This document shows positions 13,341-24,560 of a stretch of DNA of 64,000 bases, piece by piece (position 1 is the stretch's first letter; each line of letters begins with the position of its first letter). The stretch comes from Daphnia carinata (taxonomy: Eukaryota > Arthropoda > Branchiopoda > Diplostraca > Daphniidae). The notes under the pieces were generated by a model. It was given only the letters and a program-made list of their open reading frames with translations. It was not told the DNA's origin and made no database searches. The DNA lies in contig NC_081331.1 of assembly GCF_022539665.2 (NCBI RefSeq), forward strand, positions 8,587,534 through 8,651,533, given 5' to 3'. The position numbers were made by a program, and so were the translations under genes.

Positions 13341-13880
13341 AACTAATTAAAACAAAGAAAAAATCCTTTGCGGTCAAGTAAGTGCCACAGCAGTGATTAT
13401 AACTAAAAAGCTCCGGTCAAGTTTTACAAATACAAATGACATGTCATGTCATTTAACATCTGTTCATGTTGTCTGTACTAAGTCTTTATCGCGCCATTGT
13501 TGAGCCTCATATCTCAGACCCATTAGCTTCTGACTGCGGATCCACAGATGAAGGAGGAGAGGAACAAAATTAGGAGCTTGAAACATTACAACCGAAATAT
13601 TGTTAACTTCTGGAAGACTTTTCTTGCTGATGAGGCCTTTTTGACTGAGCCAATAAGTTGGGACTTCTGGCCTTAATTCGCCGCTTCCTTGGTATGTCTT
13701 ATGGTGTTTCTAGCTGTAGCGAGCCAGTTAATATATATTGTTAGTTTAATCAAGACAGAGGAGGTCCAAAGCCCATCGTATTGATACTTAAATGCTGAGC
13801 ACTACAAAAGAACCGTACAACAGTTTGGAAAACAGAGAGCACTATTCCGGGTTCTTCAATCAGTAAAGGCTATCGCAAGA
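13341..13880. other. Retroelement debris without recognisable domains
   Basis: No frame longer than about 50 codons and no motif. It sits between the gypsy gag and the block with the tyrosine recombinase scrap. Confidence 0.3.
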
Positions 13881-14139
13881 GTTTGTGTGGTCGATAGGCT
13901 GAGGGCATCCTCATATGCCCTAACTTCTGCGCCATCCAGTGGCAGTTCTCCGTCCTCCCTTCTCCGTTCTCTCGTCCTCCTCCTCTGCTCCTGTATTGGG
14001 ATACGACAACACCAGAGACGCGCGCGGAGCAATCCAAGAACTATAAGTAAAAACTCCGCTCAACTTTTACAGTGGCTTCAAAGCCTTAGGTGAGCGGGAA
14101 AATGTTGTTCAAGAACCGGCTAAGAAAACGAGGTGTTAG

Positions 14140-14300
14140 GGGCGCCGTACGCCTATAAAAACAAGAGAAAGTCGATTCAGCTGCCCAATTGTCCGTTGCT
14201 AAAACAGAGTAAATCGTGATCCCTTGCGTTACTGCGCATGATGGCCTCGCGCCTCTTGTTGTGTGGGCTTGTTGTTAGTTTTGTATTACAATGTCTGGCT
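14140..14300 (+). promoter_or_regulatory. Possible retroelement promoter (LTR-like, TATA box)
   Basis: GTACGCCTATAAAAACAAG at about 14147-14165 is a good TATA context, followed about 140 bp later by ATGTCTGGCTCAGCTGG, which opens a short frame. This could be the 5' end of the element that supplied the tyrosine recombinase scrap. It is tentative. Confidence 0.25.
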
Positions 14301-14391
14301 CAGCTGGTCATTACGACCCCAAGTTGCTAAAAAAGCTACCACTTCGCTCACGTCTTAGGCACCGGAGTATTTCGGGCGGGGTGGGTTGCGG

Positions 14392-14822
14392 TTAAATGCT
14401 CCTCTCAACAACTGTCTGACTGATGGCAGCTGCGGCACGAGGAGGGAAGCCGCGTGCTCTAAGGTTGTATACATCATAAACGTATGGATATTGAGAATGT
14501 TGTGCGAATAATTCTCTGCCTGTAAAATCCGCCAAATACACTAGCTCTGAGTTGACAGACACTAACACGGAATCCAAATCTCGTCTGAGGCACCAACTGA
14601 ACCAATTGTTCCAGGTGCACTGGTGGCAGCTCGTGTGGAGTGGCGTGTCCCGTTCACCAGAAGATTGACCATCGGCTCCGAAAGCCCTTGGCTTTTAAAT
14701 CGCTTCCGGATAGTTTCTATCCGATACGGAATAGCGAAAGCGGGTGTGGCTCTCCCCTTCAACGACGTTAACAGCTTGGCGTCCGGTCTCATTAATCTTG
14801 TTACGCCTACTGCTAGCTCCAA
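14392..14822 (-). pseudogene. Tyrosine recombinase fragment of a DIRS-like retroelement
   Basis: Two overlapping minus-strand frames, shifted relative to each other near 14600, give the N-terminal core-binding region seen in DIRS/Ngaro-type recombinases: F-K-S-Q-G-L-S-E-P-M-V-N-L-L-V-N-G-T-R-H, then S-T-R-A, then W-N-N-W-F-S-W-C-L-R-R-D-L-D and a further V-x-x-L-A-D-F step. In that family this part grips the DNA ends before a catalytic Arg...Arg...Tyr domain. The catalytic half was not seen. It is a broken, single-domain remnant. A Crypton origin is an alternative. Confidence 0.5.
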
Positions 14823-15400
14823 ACGCAGTGGATATCATGGGCTGTTGAGCCAGTATGGGGTGACGAGAACCACTGGTAAGCGCCCTGTGCGAATCTTTGC
14901 CAGGCTCCTGAGCAACAGGCCAATGGGGGTGGGAGAAGAAAGCCTTTAAGGCTTTCCACCTCGCCTAAAACGCGTCTACTCCGGTTGCTCCTGGCTGCGG
15001 AGTCCACGCATTCAATTTTGGCAGCTTGCTGTTTCAAGCCGCTGCTAACAGATGCACTTGGCAAGCCCAGATCTGGCTTAGTGCTGCGAAAACCTCTTAA
15101 TCGAGCGCACAACGACTGCTATTGGTTCTCGATTCTTTGTCGGCGATCCCGTTAAGGTGTCCCGTCAAGTAAAATGCTTGTATTGAAATTTGATGGCTCT
15201 CGCACCATGATGAAATCTGGACCGCTAATTTAGAATAGAAAGGGATCTCGAATGGGTTCCCCCTCGTCTATTTATATAGCATACCACCATGCAGCTATCT
15301 AATTGTAGCGATATGAAAATGTTAGATGTCTTTGGATGGAATGGATTGGAGGGTGAAGGGCGCAATTAGAAGCTCCAGCTCGTTTATATTTCTTGCGGCG
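14823..15400. other. Retroelement debris next to the recombinase scrap
   Basis: Both strands have moderately long frames (up to 100 codons) rich in Arg and Ser but without any motif I can name. Probably more of the DIRS-like element. Confidence 0.3.
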
Positions 15401-15429
15401 AAGTCTCGAAAAGTCTCTTTCCATTTTTC

Positions 15430-16114
15430 CACTTAGAATCACAATTCCTGAAAGAAATTGATACGGGTGCTGCATTTACAGTGATCTCTCCGAAACTGCT
15501 GAAGAAAACTCAGTTCGTGTAGCAGCCATGGAATGCCTCCGGGATTATTGTCGCAAACGGTTCACGAGTGATACCTCAGGGGGCAGCAGAAATCATAGTG
15601 ACTATATGGATAAGCTACCAAACAGAGAAGCAACTTCTCCCCATAGATTAGACTGCTTACGTGTTAAAAAAAACCTGCAAGAAGATAAAAAAAGTGAGGC
15701 GCTGAAAATTCTCCAGAATTCCATAAGATATTTCGCTTTAAGCGAAGATTATTTGGCACATTGGACATGACATGGAGGGATGGTGGAACATGACATTAAT
15801 ACGGGGAATAACTATCTAATTCACCAGCTCCCTTATGAAAGTGTGTGGTAAAACGAACCGTGATTCAAAAATGGGTGGAATGAAAAGCGTCAAGGAATAA
15901 TTAAGCACTGTGACAGTCCTTGATTTTCTCCTGCGTTCCTAGTGAAAAGCAAAGATGGAACTTGGCGTTTCTGTGTAGATACCGTAAGCTTAAGGCAGTG
16001 ACGGTAACAGGTTCTTACCCTCTACCACGCGTAGGCGATACATTAAGCCGCCTAGAAGGAGCTATAATTTTCTCCAGCATGGATCTTCATTCGGAGTCAC
16101 TAAAACTCAGATAA
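15430..16114 (+). pseudogene. Gypsy pol remnant: protease and start of reverse transcriptase
   Basis: At about 15450-15515 the frame KEIDTGAAFTVISPKLLKK has the retroviral-type aspartic protease active site D-T-G-A. From 15780 to 16110, with several stops, the RT N-terminal part follows: VEHDINTG...IHQLPYES, G-I-I-K-H-C-D-S-P, then a clean frame KSKDGTWRFCVDYRKLKAV and PLPRVGDTLSRLEGA, ending FSSMDLHS just before the catalytic palm. These are the standard Ty3/gypsy motifs. The palm with its Asp pair, RNase H and integrase are absent in this orientation. It is likely the pol part of the element whose gag is at 12.6-13.3 kb. Confidence 0.75.
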
Positions 16115-16770
16115 CCATTTAACGGCTAAATATTTAATTTTTGCCAAGAAGAAGAAAAATAGATCTTCAAAACACTAAGACCTGACTTTTTTACAGAAGT
16201 AACTCCAACGCCACAACACACTCGTTCATCATTTAAATCCACCATTTTCCCAACCAATAGAGCAGTGTTAATACAGTGCTTTTTCTCGCGTGTGGCGTCC
16301 ACTATTTATTACGATTATTAATTTATTTCATTACAAATTTTTTGTTGAAAACCTTTTCCTCTCTTTGTATTTTACTTCCTGCAACATTCTAGGGCGAAAA
16401 GTTTGATTTCACCTTGAGTCGCTAGGGAGATTGGTGTGCTGCTAGAAGACATTAAAAGTGGAGAATGCTTTGTAATGCTCGAATTGGGGCCCATTCTAAG
16501 GCTAGTGAAGAACCCTCCAATTTTGTATTTTGTTGCTTCTCTCTGGCTTGCGTCGTAGTCATCCTTTTTTTTAGCTTGCACACTATGTAACGGTTGCTAA
16601 ACTTCCTTGTACCTCTTTGACGTTATTGGTAGTGGTTTCTTTGTCGGAAATAGCACACAAATATTTACCTATCCTACCAAGTGTTTCTCCAACTTTGACC
16701 TGTAGTACGCTTGTATTCTGGTTTGTGCAAGCAGAAATTTGTTCTGTTTCACGTACATATTTGCTCTCAT
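16115..16770. other. Unassigned spacer with short frames
   Basis: Two minus-strand frames of about 65-70 codons (16372-16581 and 16583-16777) have no recognisable domain. They lie in line with the gypsy RT remnant at 17 kb but do not look like its RNase H. Confidence 0.25.
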
Positions 16771-16845
16771 AAGACACTCGAATTCATTTTAGAGTTTCTA
16801 AATGAGTTCTTCCACGGCACGGGATTAACCATTACACCATGAAAG
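16770..16845 (-). repeat. tRNA-like (SINE head or tRNA pseudogene)
   Basis: The minus strand has a good RNA polymerase III A box, TGGTGTAATGG (16839-16829), and 45 bp further a weak B box, AATTCGAGTGT (16784-16774), at tRNA-like spacing. The stems do not fold into a proper cloverleaf by eye, so this is a decayed tRNA or a tRNA-derived SINE. Confidence 0.3.
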
Positions 16846-16974
16846 TATACGAGCCATGGGCCATCTCAACCAACTGTGAACGAGGTCCATCATTCATTGA
16901 AATGTGCCGTGCGCAACCCACAAACCAAACGCCATCACCTGAATCTAAAAAGAGTCAGTCATCTGTTATGAAAG

Positions 16975-17640
16975 CTATTTAGGGCGCTCGCTCCCTTTTG
17001 AGCGAGCGTTGGGGGATTGTAAATCCGTTATTGAAAAACAAGCCGTACCCTTCAATCTTGCGAGGGTTTTCTCATTCCTGGGTAAGAGAACTACTTCCTT
17101 AATGCTGCTGCATTTCACATTCCGTAATGTACGCAAAACCGCCAGGTCCCGTCCTTCTTGCGTACGGTCTGTGAACTCCAGACCATTATAACTTTTGATG
17201 ATCCCTGCGTGTTCCATGTCCTGATTAAGTGTCCGCACATTTTTCCGTTTTTTTCCACGCACTTGGACGGGCGTTTCCTGTCACTACCGTAGTCTCCTGC
17301 AGTCCTTAGCTCACAGAGGTCGATTACTCCCCCCCCCCATTTCCATTAACAGTGCGTAATATTTCCTTCCCCCCACCCACCGTTACAAATAATATCCGTA
17401 CAGAGAGTTTTGTTGCGTCAATGCGGAGCAGTGGGAAACTGACCAAATTCGAGAGCATATTTTTCGGATCTAGACCCTTGGGTTTCTACTATCAGGTCCT
17501 GCTTCACAGTGCTAGATCCCGTCCTATATACATGTAAGCGCTGTCTGCAAATTTAAATCACATATCTCTTGGTCCGGTTTGGATGTTAGAATTTCCAACA
17601 GAAACCAGGTTTCTGTGCATCCATCCTTCGACACAAATCT
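16975..17640 (-). pseudogene. Second gypsy reverse transcriptase remnant, opposite orientation
   Basis: On the minus strand, with frameshifts, the RT start can be followed: G-I-I-K-S near 17190, V-R-K-K-D-G-T-W-R-F-C in another frame at about 17130-17165, then LPRNEKTLARLKGTACFSIT and D-L-Q-S at 17000-17070. The order and spacing equal the fingers part of a Ty3/gypsy RT. The frame ends before the catalytic palm. Upstream on the same strand (to about 17640) are only scraps. It lies head-on against the plus-strand gypsy remnant at 15.4-16.1 kb. Confidence 0.6.
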
Positions 17641-19690
17641 AGAAAATCCTACTAGTATTCTTGGGCCGATTCTTCGATTCTCTGTTCCATGGCTCGTAAA
17701 GTTGCCTCATTGTGATGTAGGATAAGCCTTATCCATCTTGCACTGCTTTACCCCATAATCACCATCCCACTTACCAGAAATTTCGAAGATGTTTTTGAAA
17801 ATGAATTTACAACAATTCCACCACCTCTTGAATTTTTTTCAAAGATCGATTTTTTTAGAATTTAGAAGGATTTTTATGTAAGGATGAACATGAACCGTAT
17901 CGGGGTGGCCTTGGACAGACCCCAGCCCCATTTCGGACGGGGTCAACAGAGGCAGGATGAGTTGTGTTGAAATAGCACTTTTATTTCTACTTTTTGCTAT
18001 TAACTTATTGAACAATTAAAATACAGTCTTCATAAGATATTACCTGGAAATAAAAGAATTTTATTACCCTTGCAATATTTTCATTTTACTGATTGCTGCG
18101 AGAAGACATAGGAGGAGGTCGAGCCAACACAGCATCGATAATTTGGTTACTTCAATTTTGCAGTCGATTTCCCTGATTCTTTATTTGTACTGCTATGGCT
18201 GCGTCAGCTGGTAAAAGTTTGAAAATGTGAAAGTCATGAAAAAACATAAATTCATAGTTAAATAATACAGAAAGGTATTAATTTTATCTCAAAATAAAAT
18301 GCTTTTTTATTTACGATTAAAAATATGAATAAGCATTAGCTGTATCCTAAATGTTCCGTTAAATTGAAACATTTCAAGTTTTCGCGCTTTGAATTGATCC
18401 CTTCCTTGCACGCCCACTTCGTGTCGAACTTATGCCGTTTGTGCAGGAGGTTGCGGTTGACTGTGGCGGTTTTCCCTATGCAACTTGGTCCCCAAAAACA
18501 ATTTTCGCCGAAAAGTTTATATGTTTATAGTTGATTGACTAAAATTATTTTGCCTTTCAAATATTATTAGGAAATCTCTTCCCTACTTACTGCCAATATC
18601 TGTCAACGTATAATTCTAAGATAACAAAAATTACTGATAAAGAACAAAGAAAAATACAGACTTTTCTCATTTTTATTATTTATTAAAAAACTCAATAGCT
18701 AATGAAGGCATGAGACTCAAACTTTTACACTATTCAAACTACCTATTTTGAACAAAATGTGTAAATTTTGTCAGGGGTTATAAAACCAGGGATGTTCACG
18801 TTGCTTAGGTTTACAGTGTGGATGTTAATCAGTATACTGGTTGTTTCCGTCACAACAGTTCTATGTGCCGATTCACATCCACTATCAGTGGCTACACTAC
18901 TTTTTACTACGCTGATAGTGCCCGCCACCACAAAATACACAAAAACAAGCACCCGCAGTAATTTCAAGGAAGCAACGCTAAAAACACTAACTCCCGGGGA
19001 CAAAGGATCTAGATCTTTTATACGCTAGCTACTTACGATTAATGAACGTCAATAATTTAACTACACTTAAAATTTCTTGTTTCTATTTAAACCCCATAGA
19101 TAGGTGAATGGGCGAATTTCGCCCACCTCTTCAAATAAAGTAAAGTAACCCATATAAGAATGCGCGTGGCAAATACCTCCCTCTACAAAAAATGATCAAG
19201 CCCGGTAATGATCATCTTTTTTTGTACTTACTTACGGAAGCAACTAAGCTTACTGGTCAAACTTGTTTACCACCAAATTTTCTTAATAGCCCGGCTCCTT
19301 TGAAGTGGCGTCTACACTATAGTTTGCGAAAGCGTTTTACTACATAGCAATTGTCTTTCCTGCATGGATGAGTCTGTGACTCATGACACCTCTTCGCATG
19401 CAGAACCCGTGTTGAACCCATGTTCTCATCGTTTTCGGATAATATGCTAAGCATAGTTACGGATCATGCAAGCTGGTCTCAAACGCGCATTGCTTCTACT
19501 GGCTTTGCCATTAAATCGATTACTGGGCAATCTCGTGTTTTCTGATCGTTTCGCAGAACTCGGCTCTGAGATCGCGTACGCGTCTCGTCACTTGTGGTTT
19601 AACTTCACGTTAACTTCGTAACACTTCACTGTTCACTGCTTCCTATTTCGGTTCTCGAGAGGCACTAGGCGTAACCATAGTGTGATGGAG
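17641..19690. other. AT-rich spacer, no gene seen
   Basis: No frame over 90 codons has a recognisable domain. The overlapping plus and minus frames at 18743-19028 are open on both strands but neither has a motif or splice context. Confidence 0.35.
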
Positions 19691-19699
19691 ATAACCTGC

Positions 19700-21560
19700 T
19701 GTTTATCATTGTAGAATTTCTACGAAGGTATGATTAAATCTCTTCACGAGACCGTTACACTGAGGATGATAGTCCTCTGTAACGAGATAGTTGGTTTGGA
19801 GGGCCTGACAAAGTTGTTTTGAAAAATCCAAAAAAACAGTTTCCCCTGCCCGAGATGAGAAAGGATGGAGCTCCATGCTGTAACAAAACACGTCGAACAA
19901 AAAAATCTACCACTTCTTTAGTCCTGGCGTATGGTATTGGCTGGGCAATTACTCATTTGGTTAATAATCGATGGTTACGATAACGTTTTTATTTTTATAA
20001 CGTCAGAGAGGAAGGGGGGCGATGAAGTTAATTCCTACTTTCTGTATCGGTTTCTGGGGGTAAATCTTATGTAACATCCACAGTGGTTTTCCAGTAGTTT
20101 ATAGTTTATATAAGCTTGCCAGTAGGGGGATTGGGATTGTTATCGCGTAACCCAATTATTATTGGATTCCACCAACCTGATTTCTCCGTTTGGTTTTGAC
20201 GCCTTCCTTATCAACGACTCGAAAGGTTAGTAAAGGGATATCTGGTGTAACTTAAGGGTGAGCGACGGGGTTACGAGATAAAGCTTCTACGTCCGAATGT
20301 AGGCGCTTACTGCGATGTACAATTTCGAATTCTAAATTCTGGAATTGTAAATTCCGCCGGGCCAATCTGCCAGCTAAGTTCCTCTTCTTCATTAACCACC
20401 ACAGAGCGTGGTGGTCTGTGAGTACTCGCACTTCCATTCCCCATATATACGGTTTAGATCTATCGACTGCCTAAAATTAGCGCAAGGCACTCTTGCTCGG
20501 ACACTGAGTAATTTGCCTCAGCCTTGTTCATAAGTCGACTAGCGTACAAAATTACTCGTTCCACCCTCACTTACTGTTGAACCAGAACAGCGCCCAATAC
20601 GAAACCACAAGCGTCAGGGTGAATTTCCATTGGAAGGCTATAGTTAGATTGCCCTAGGATAGGGGGACTAGGCAGAGCCTTTTAAAGATATCAAAGCTAG
20701 ATTGATGTTCGCTCGTCCAGCAAAAAGGGACATTTTTCTTTGTAAGGTTGGTTAAAGGCCACGCTAACACAGCGAAACCCAGAATCAATTTACGGTAATA
20801 GGAGCAAAGCCCAATGAAGATTTGCACGACTTTCAGGCAAGAGGAGGCTGTAGGGATATTTTAGACGGCTCGATTTTCTCTGAGTCTGGTGATATGCCTG
20901 CTCAATCACAATGTAGCCTAGCATCTTAAGATAGGTTGCTAAAAAGGAACATTTAGACAACGTTATCTTTAGCCTCGCCTCCTGGAATCGTAGTAGAACG
21001 GCCTCAAGATGTGATAAGTGTCCGACAATGGTTCTGGAAAAAATGACAATATCGTCCAAGTAGATAAGGGAGGTGTTCCATTCTAAACCGGCTAAGAGTA
21101 CGTCCATTATTCTCTGGAATGTGGTGGGTGCGTTCGATAGTTTGAATGGCATAACGCGAAACACATACATGCCATGTGCGGTTATGAATGCCGTCTTCTC
21201 TTTACCTTTTTCTGCCAGCCCTACCTGCCAGTACCCCGCTTGCATTTCAATGATTGAAAAATAGCGAGTTTTCTCTAGTTGACGAAGGGCGTCGTCGACT
21301 CTGGATAGCGGAAAGACATCTCGAGTTGTGGAGGCGTTTAATTTTGGATAATCGACGCGGAAACGCCATGAGCCGCCCTTCTTTCTGTCGAGAACTAATG
21401 GAGATGCCCAGGGGCCATTCGACGGCCCAATTATTCGATCGCTAAGCTTGTCTTGAACTTGGGATTGTATCAGCTCGTGTTCCTTCCACGCACTTTTATA
21501 GGGAGTTTGATTGATGGGGGCGTGTCTCAGGGTGTCTATCCGATGTTGACAATATTGGAC
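19700..21560 (-). pseudogene. Gypsy pol remnant: RT, RNase H and integrase pieces
   Basis: Read on the minus strand from 21560: GPWASPLVLDRKKGGSWRFR and LPLSRVDDALRQLE-type RT fingers, then a clean frame (21245-20790) with the palm: MQAGYWQVGL, TAFITAHGMYVFRVMPF, TFQRIMDVLL and Y-L-D-D-I-V-I-F with the two catalytic Asp. Further on come RNase H pieces with stops (about 20640-20252; VRVLTDHHALWWLMKKR, H-S-D-V-E-A-L-S-R) and an integrase core scrap (19900-19706; Y-H-P-Q-C-N-G-L-V-K-R-F-N-H). The RT palm looks intact but the whole is broken by stops and deletions. It is a separate copy from those at 12-17 kb, because they overlap in RT and differ in sequence. Confidence 0.85.
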
Positions 21561-22741
21561 TGCTCGAAATCACTGTTATAGGTAGCAAAACAATCAGCAT
21601 AATGGGTTAACAAGTGGAGGGTTGCTTGTTGAATCGTATATTTTATGCATACAGACATTTAGTTTAGCTATTTCTTCATCGTTTGTAAAAAAAAAATGTT
21701 TAGATCACTATTTTTTACGTTTGAACGTTACTCACGTCACCGAAGACTTGTTTTCACAGATCTTTAGCAACCAATAATCGATTTTGGTACTCGATATTAT
21801 AAGCCCGGCCCCTTTCTTTTTTCAGTATCTGTTAATAAGGAATTCTTTATACTACAGGGAAAATTATTCATTTGCATCTGAACAAAAATCAAACTTTTTC
21901 TAGGATAAAAAATTCATTTAGTACTATCTTACTGATTTATTAAAATTTTTGAAATGTATTTTATAATTATAAGCTGAGGCTGTCCCACATCACACACCCT
22001 AGTGTCCCAGTTTATCCAACACCACAGGATCCTCTCAAATTTTTAAAAACTGAACTGAAATAACTTGGAGGTGAACGAAGAAGCAGGAAATATATTAACA
22101 CAATTTAAAAAATCGACTAATTTGTATCGAACTTATAACCGAAAAACAAAACGTGTCCATACACACCTCGCTCTACCCTATGAGGTTTTGCTCATAAATG
22201 CTCCTTCTAAATCGTCACTTCGTTTTAAGCCCCTCGTTTGAGCGAGAAAAGTCACGCCGATCCCCGCTTTAGTGGCTGCATAGCGCGATGTAGGTCGATG
22301 GCTCTCCATCGTACAGCACCGATAGATCATCACGTTTCGTGCTTTAAGCACTGATTCCGAACAATTCGTAAGGTGGTGCCTGATAATTGTAATGTGCAAC
22401 TCTTTCAAATCTAACAAATTAATGAATTATGTTTCGGGTTGTAAGGAATCCTTCGAAATAATTGATAAAATTGACTGCACGAAAAACAACTGCAAAAAAA
22501 CGGTAGATTTTTTTATAATATCTGCAAGCCAAATTATTCATGCACACCTCAAACGTAAACCACGTGAACCTACGGTTAGCCTCTTGGTTTGCGAAAAGCG
22601 GGTAATGTAGTTCCGCGATACTCACAGAGGAGGCGCCACTTAAAACGCAGTTCCAAATATCTGTGAGTTATGCGCGCACTCCTTGCAATACTAAGAAATG
22701 CTTGTTCCCATCAGCAACTATTTTATCCACGGAACTTTGTA
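21561..22741. other. Spacer between gypsy remnant and foldback element
   Basis: Only short frames (up to 79 codons) without motifs. Probably more 5' sequence of the minus-strand gypsy element plus unique DNA; no LTR could be identified. Confidence 0.3.
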
Positions 22742-22990
22742 TCATAGGGCATGTTCTCTTTTGGGCGACATACCAGAAGAACTCCAGGGTTTCCGATTTT
22801 GGTTGCAGATTTTCGAAGCTTGTACAACTGGTACACGACAATAGGACATCTGCCTATCGACGTTTGGACTACTGGCTCCCGACGTATGGGCGCAACGATG
22901 AAATGTTGCCGAACCCAGCGAGCGGTACACTTGACGACAAGTGGGTTCCCGTGCCGGTAGCAAATGGACTCCATTACTTTTCTTCCTAAT
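22742..22990 (+). repeat. Left arm of foldback element
   Basis: Pairs with the reverse complement of 23405-23655. Key shared words are GGACATCTGCCTATCGACGT and GAAATGTTGCCGAACC. Confidence 0.75.
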
Positions 22991-23404
22991 CATTTTTCTG
23001 ATATTTTTGTATATAATTTTTTTTCTAAATTTTTATGCATTTAATTTTTGACAAAGCTATAGTCAATATGGTCATTTTCATTCAAATTCATTTCTTTTTT
23101 TTAGTTTGTTGAATTCAAATTTAAATTTTAATGCTAAGGTCATTCTTACGGGCTATCTTTTTTACTAAGTACATTTTTTTATTATACAATAATCCATATA
23201 TATTACTACTAAATGTGTAACAGTCAACGGCCATGTCTAGAAAGTAATTAATAGTTCAATTGCAAGTGACTTTAAACTCACGTGATTTATAATTATACTT
23301 TTTTCTACAACAACAATATCTAAGCTTATTACCCGATAAGCCCGAACAAAAATATCCATGAAATAATCACAATTAATTATGAATCCCTAATCATTTACTC
23401 AAAA

Positions 23405-23655
23405 CAAAAAAAAAGAGTCCAACCGTCGCTAGCATGGGAGTCCACTTGTCGCATAGTATAGGGCTTGGTTGGCTCAGCAACATTTCGTTGTCGAGGCCAA
23501 ACGTCGGAAACCAGTAAACCAAACGTCGCTAGACAGATGTACTACTGGCGCGAACCACTCGGCCAAGGGTCGAGTGACAAAAGTCCTAGTGTCGGAAAAC
23601 CTAGAGTACATTTGGCAACTAGCCCAAAAGACCCTATCCCACTCGAATTCGCTAT
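23405..23655 (-). repeat. Right arm of foldback element
   Basis: Reverse complement carries TACATCTGTCTAGCGACGTT and GAAATGTTGCTGAGCC, matching the left arm and the arm of the 7.9 kb copy. Confidence 0.75.
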
Positions 23656-24155
23656 CACCTACCGATAACATTCGTGGAGGTAGCCTATATCAGATCCAGC
23701 TTTACAGTTTACCCACGGATCGCAGTCAATAATGGTGATTTAGGGCGATATGATTTGACAATTTTCCAAGAATGGTGGGGAAGGCCAGTTATGTTTGGAA
23801 AACAGAGTATCGTCATATCAATTAATGTAGTTTTTTAACGTCACTTTAAAAATGGCCTACTAAAGAATAGTTTGTAGTTGATAATTCTTTTCTAACGCCA
23901 TCGTGTGACTCTAATACGGACACAAATTGTGGTCGGTTTTGGGGTACAAACTGGGGAAATAACATATCAAAACGGGTTTATAACCGAGTACTGGAACCAA
24001 TTTGAGTATTTAATTCCCTAAGTAAAAACAAGGGATCTAAAACCATTATCCACCCGATCTAGTTCTTAAAAAGATTTACACCTATTGCCCAACTTAAGCA
24101 AAGAGTAGAACTCTGTACTACGAACCATTTCACTCCCAAAAAATAGTTTTTTTTT
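23656..24155. other. Unique AT-rich spacer
   Basis: No frame, repeat or motif recognised. Confidence 0.3.
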
Positions 24156-24232
24156 AATTATTACTATTTTATTTTTTTCTATGATTACTATTTTATTTTT
24201 TTTAATTATTACTATTTATTTTTTTTCTTCGT
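24156..24232. repeat. AT-rich tandem repeat, about 3 copies of a 25-bp unit
   Basis: The unit ATTATTACTATTTTATTTTT is repeated three times with small changes, shortly before the gypsy insertion. Confidence 0.7.
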
Positions 24233-24314
24233 TTCGTTGTTTGTTTAGTTAATTTCAATTAGTCGCATTTTAAATTTAGCTAATCGCTTTCCAGTGATCG
24301 CCCGAATCAACTTT

Positions 24315-24319
24315 GATTC
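24315..24319. repeat. Target-site duplication, left
   Basis: GATTC directly before the left LTR, repeated directly after the right LTR (29125-29129). A 5-bp duplication is the usual product of Ty3/gypsy integrase. Confidence 0.85.
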
Positions 24320-24486
24320 TGTAGTGTTTAGCCACCAGATAGCGCTGTTGCTATGTGGGGGGGACTAGAGACGAATACAGTACGATATAGCCAGCCAAGG
24401 AGCATGGTCACAACCGATCCGCCTAATCTAAATTGAATCATCGGCATCTGGCTAGTTGCTGTGTTGTTATAACACAGGACGTTACA
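24320..24486 (+). repeat. 5' LTR (167 bp)
   Basis: Starts TGTAGTGTTTAGCC and ends GGACGTTACA. Matches the 3' LTR except for a G/A at the fifth base, a 5-bp gap before GCCACC and one T/C change near the end. It should contain the element promoter; no clear TATA box is visible. Confidence 0.9.
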
Positions 24487-24487
24487 T

Positions 24488-24505
24488 TGGCGACGAAGTG
24501 AAAGT
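24488..24505 (+). promoter_or_regulatory. Primer binding site of the gypsy element
   Basis: TGGCGACGAAGTGAAAGT one base after the LTR begins with TGG, as expected for pairing with the CCA 3' end of a host tRNA that primes minus-strand DNA synthesis. The tRNA species was not determined. Confidence 0.7.
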
Positions 24506-24560
24506 GTATGAAAGGAAAACAGTGAAAATAGTGCTTCTGGAATAAACTAAGCCCACTGAA

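Larger units (their letters stand above)
22742..23655. mobile_element. Foldback (long-TIR) non-autonomous element, copy 2, complete
   Basis: About 0.9 kb with two inverted arms of roughly 240 bp (22742-22990 and 23405-23655) around an AT-rich core with no coding capacity. The outer ends read ATAGGGCATGTTCTCTTTTGGGC on the left and, reversed on the right, ATAGGGTCTTTTGGGC. Inside the arms a CGACGTTTGG-like word is repeated at about 20-25 bp spacing. The copy at 7.9-8.5 kb shares one arm and the core. Such elements are moved by a transposase encoded elsewhere; the superfamily could not be told. The many 60-90 codon frames in the arms are overlapping palindromic artefacts. Confidence 0.8.

Noticed and set aside
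16770-16845. Functional tRNA gene
   Set aside because: Only the A box is good; the B box is weak and acceptor and anticodon stems do not pair.
18743-19028. 86-codon frames open on both strands
   Set aside because: No motif, no splice or promoter context; the mirror openness suggests chance or a palindromic repeat.
22723-22993. Several overlapping 69-108 codon frames, both strands
   Set aside because: They arise from the palindromic arm of the foldback element and have no domain.
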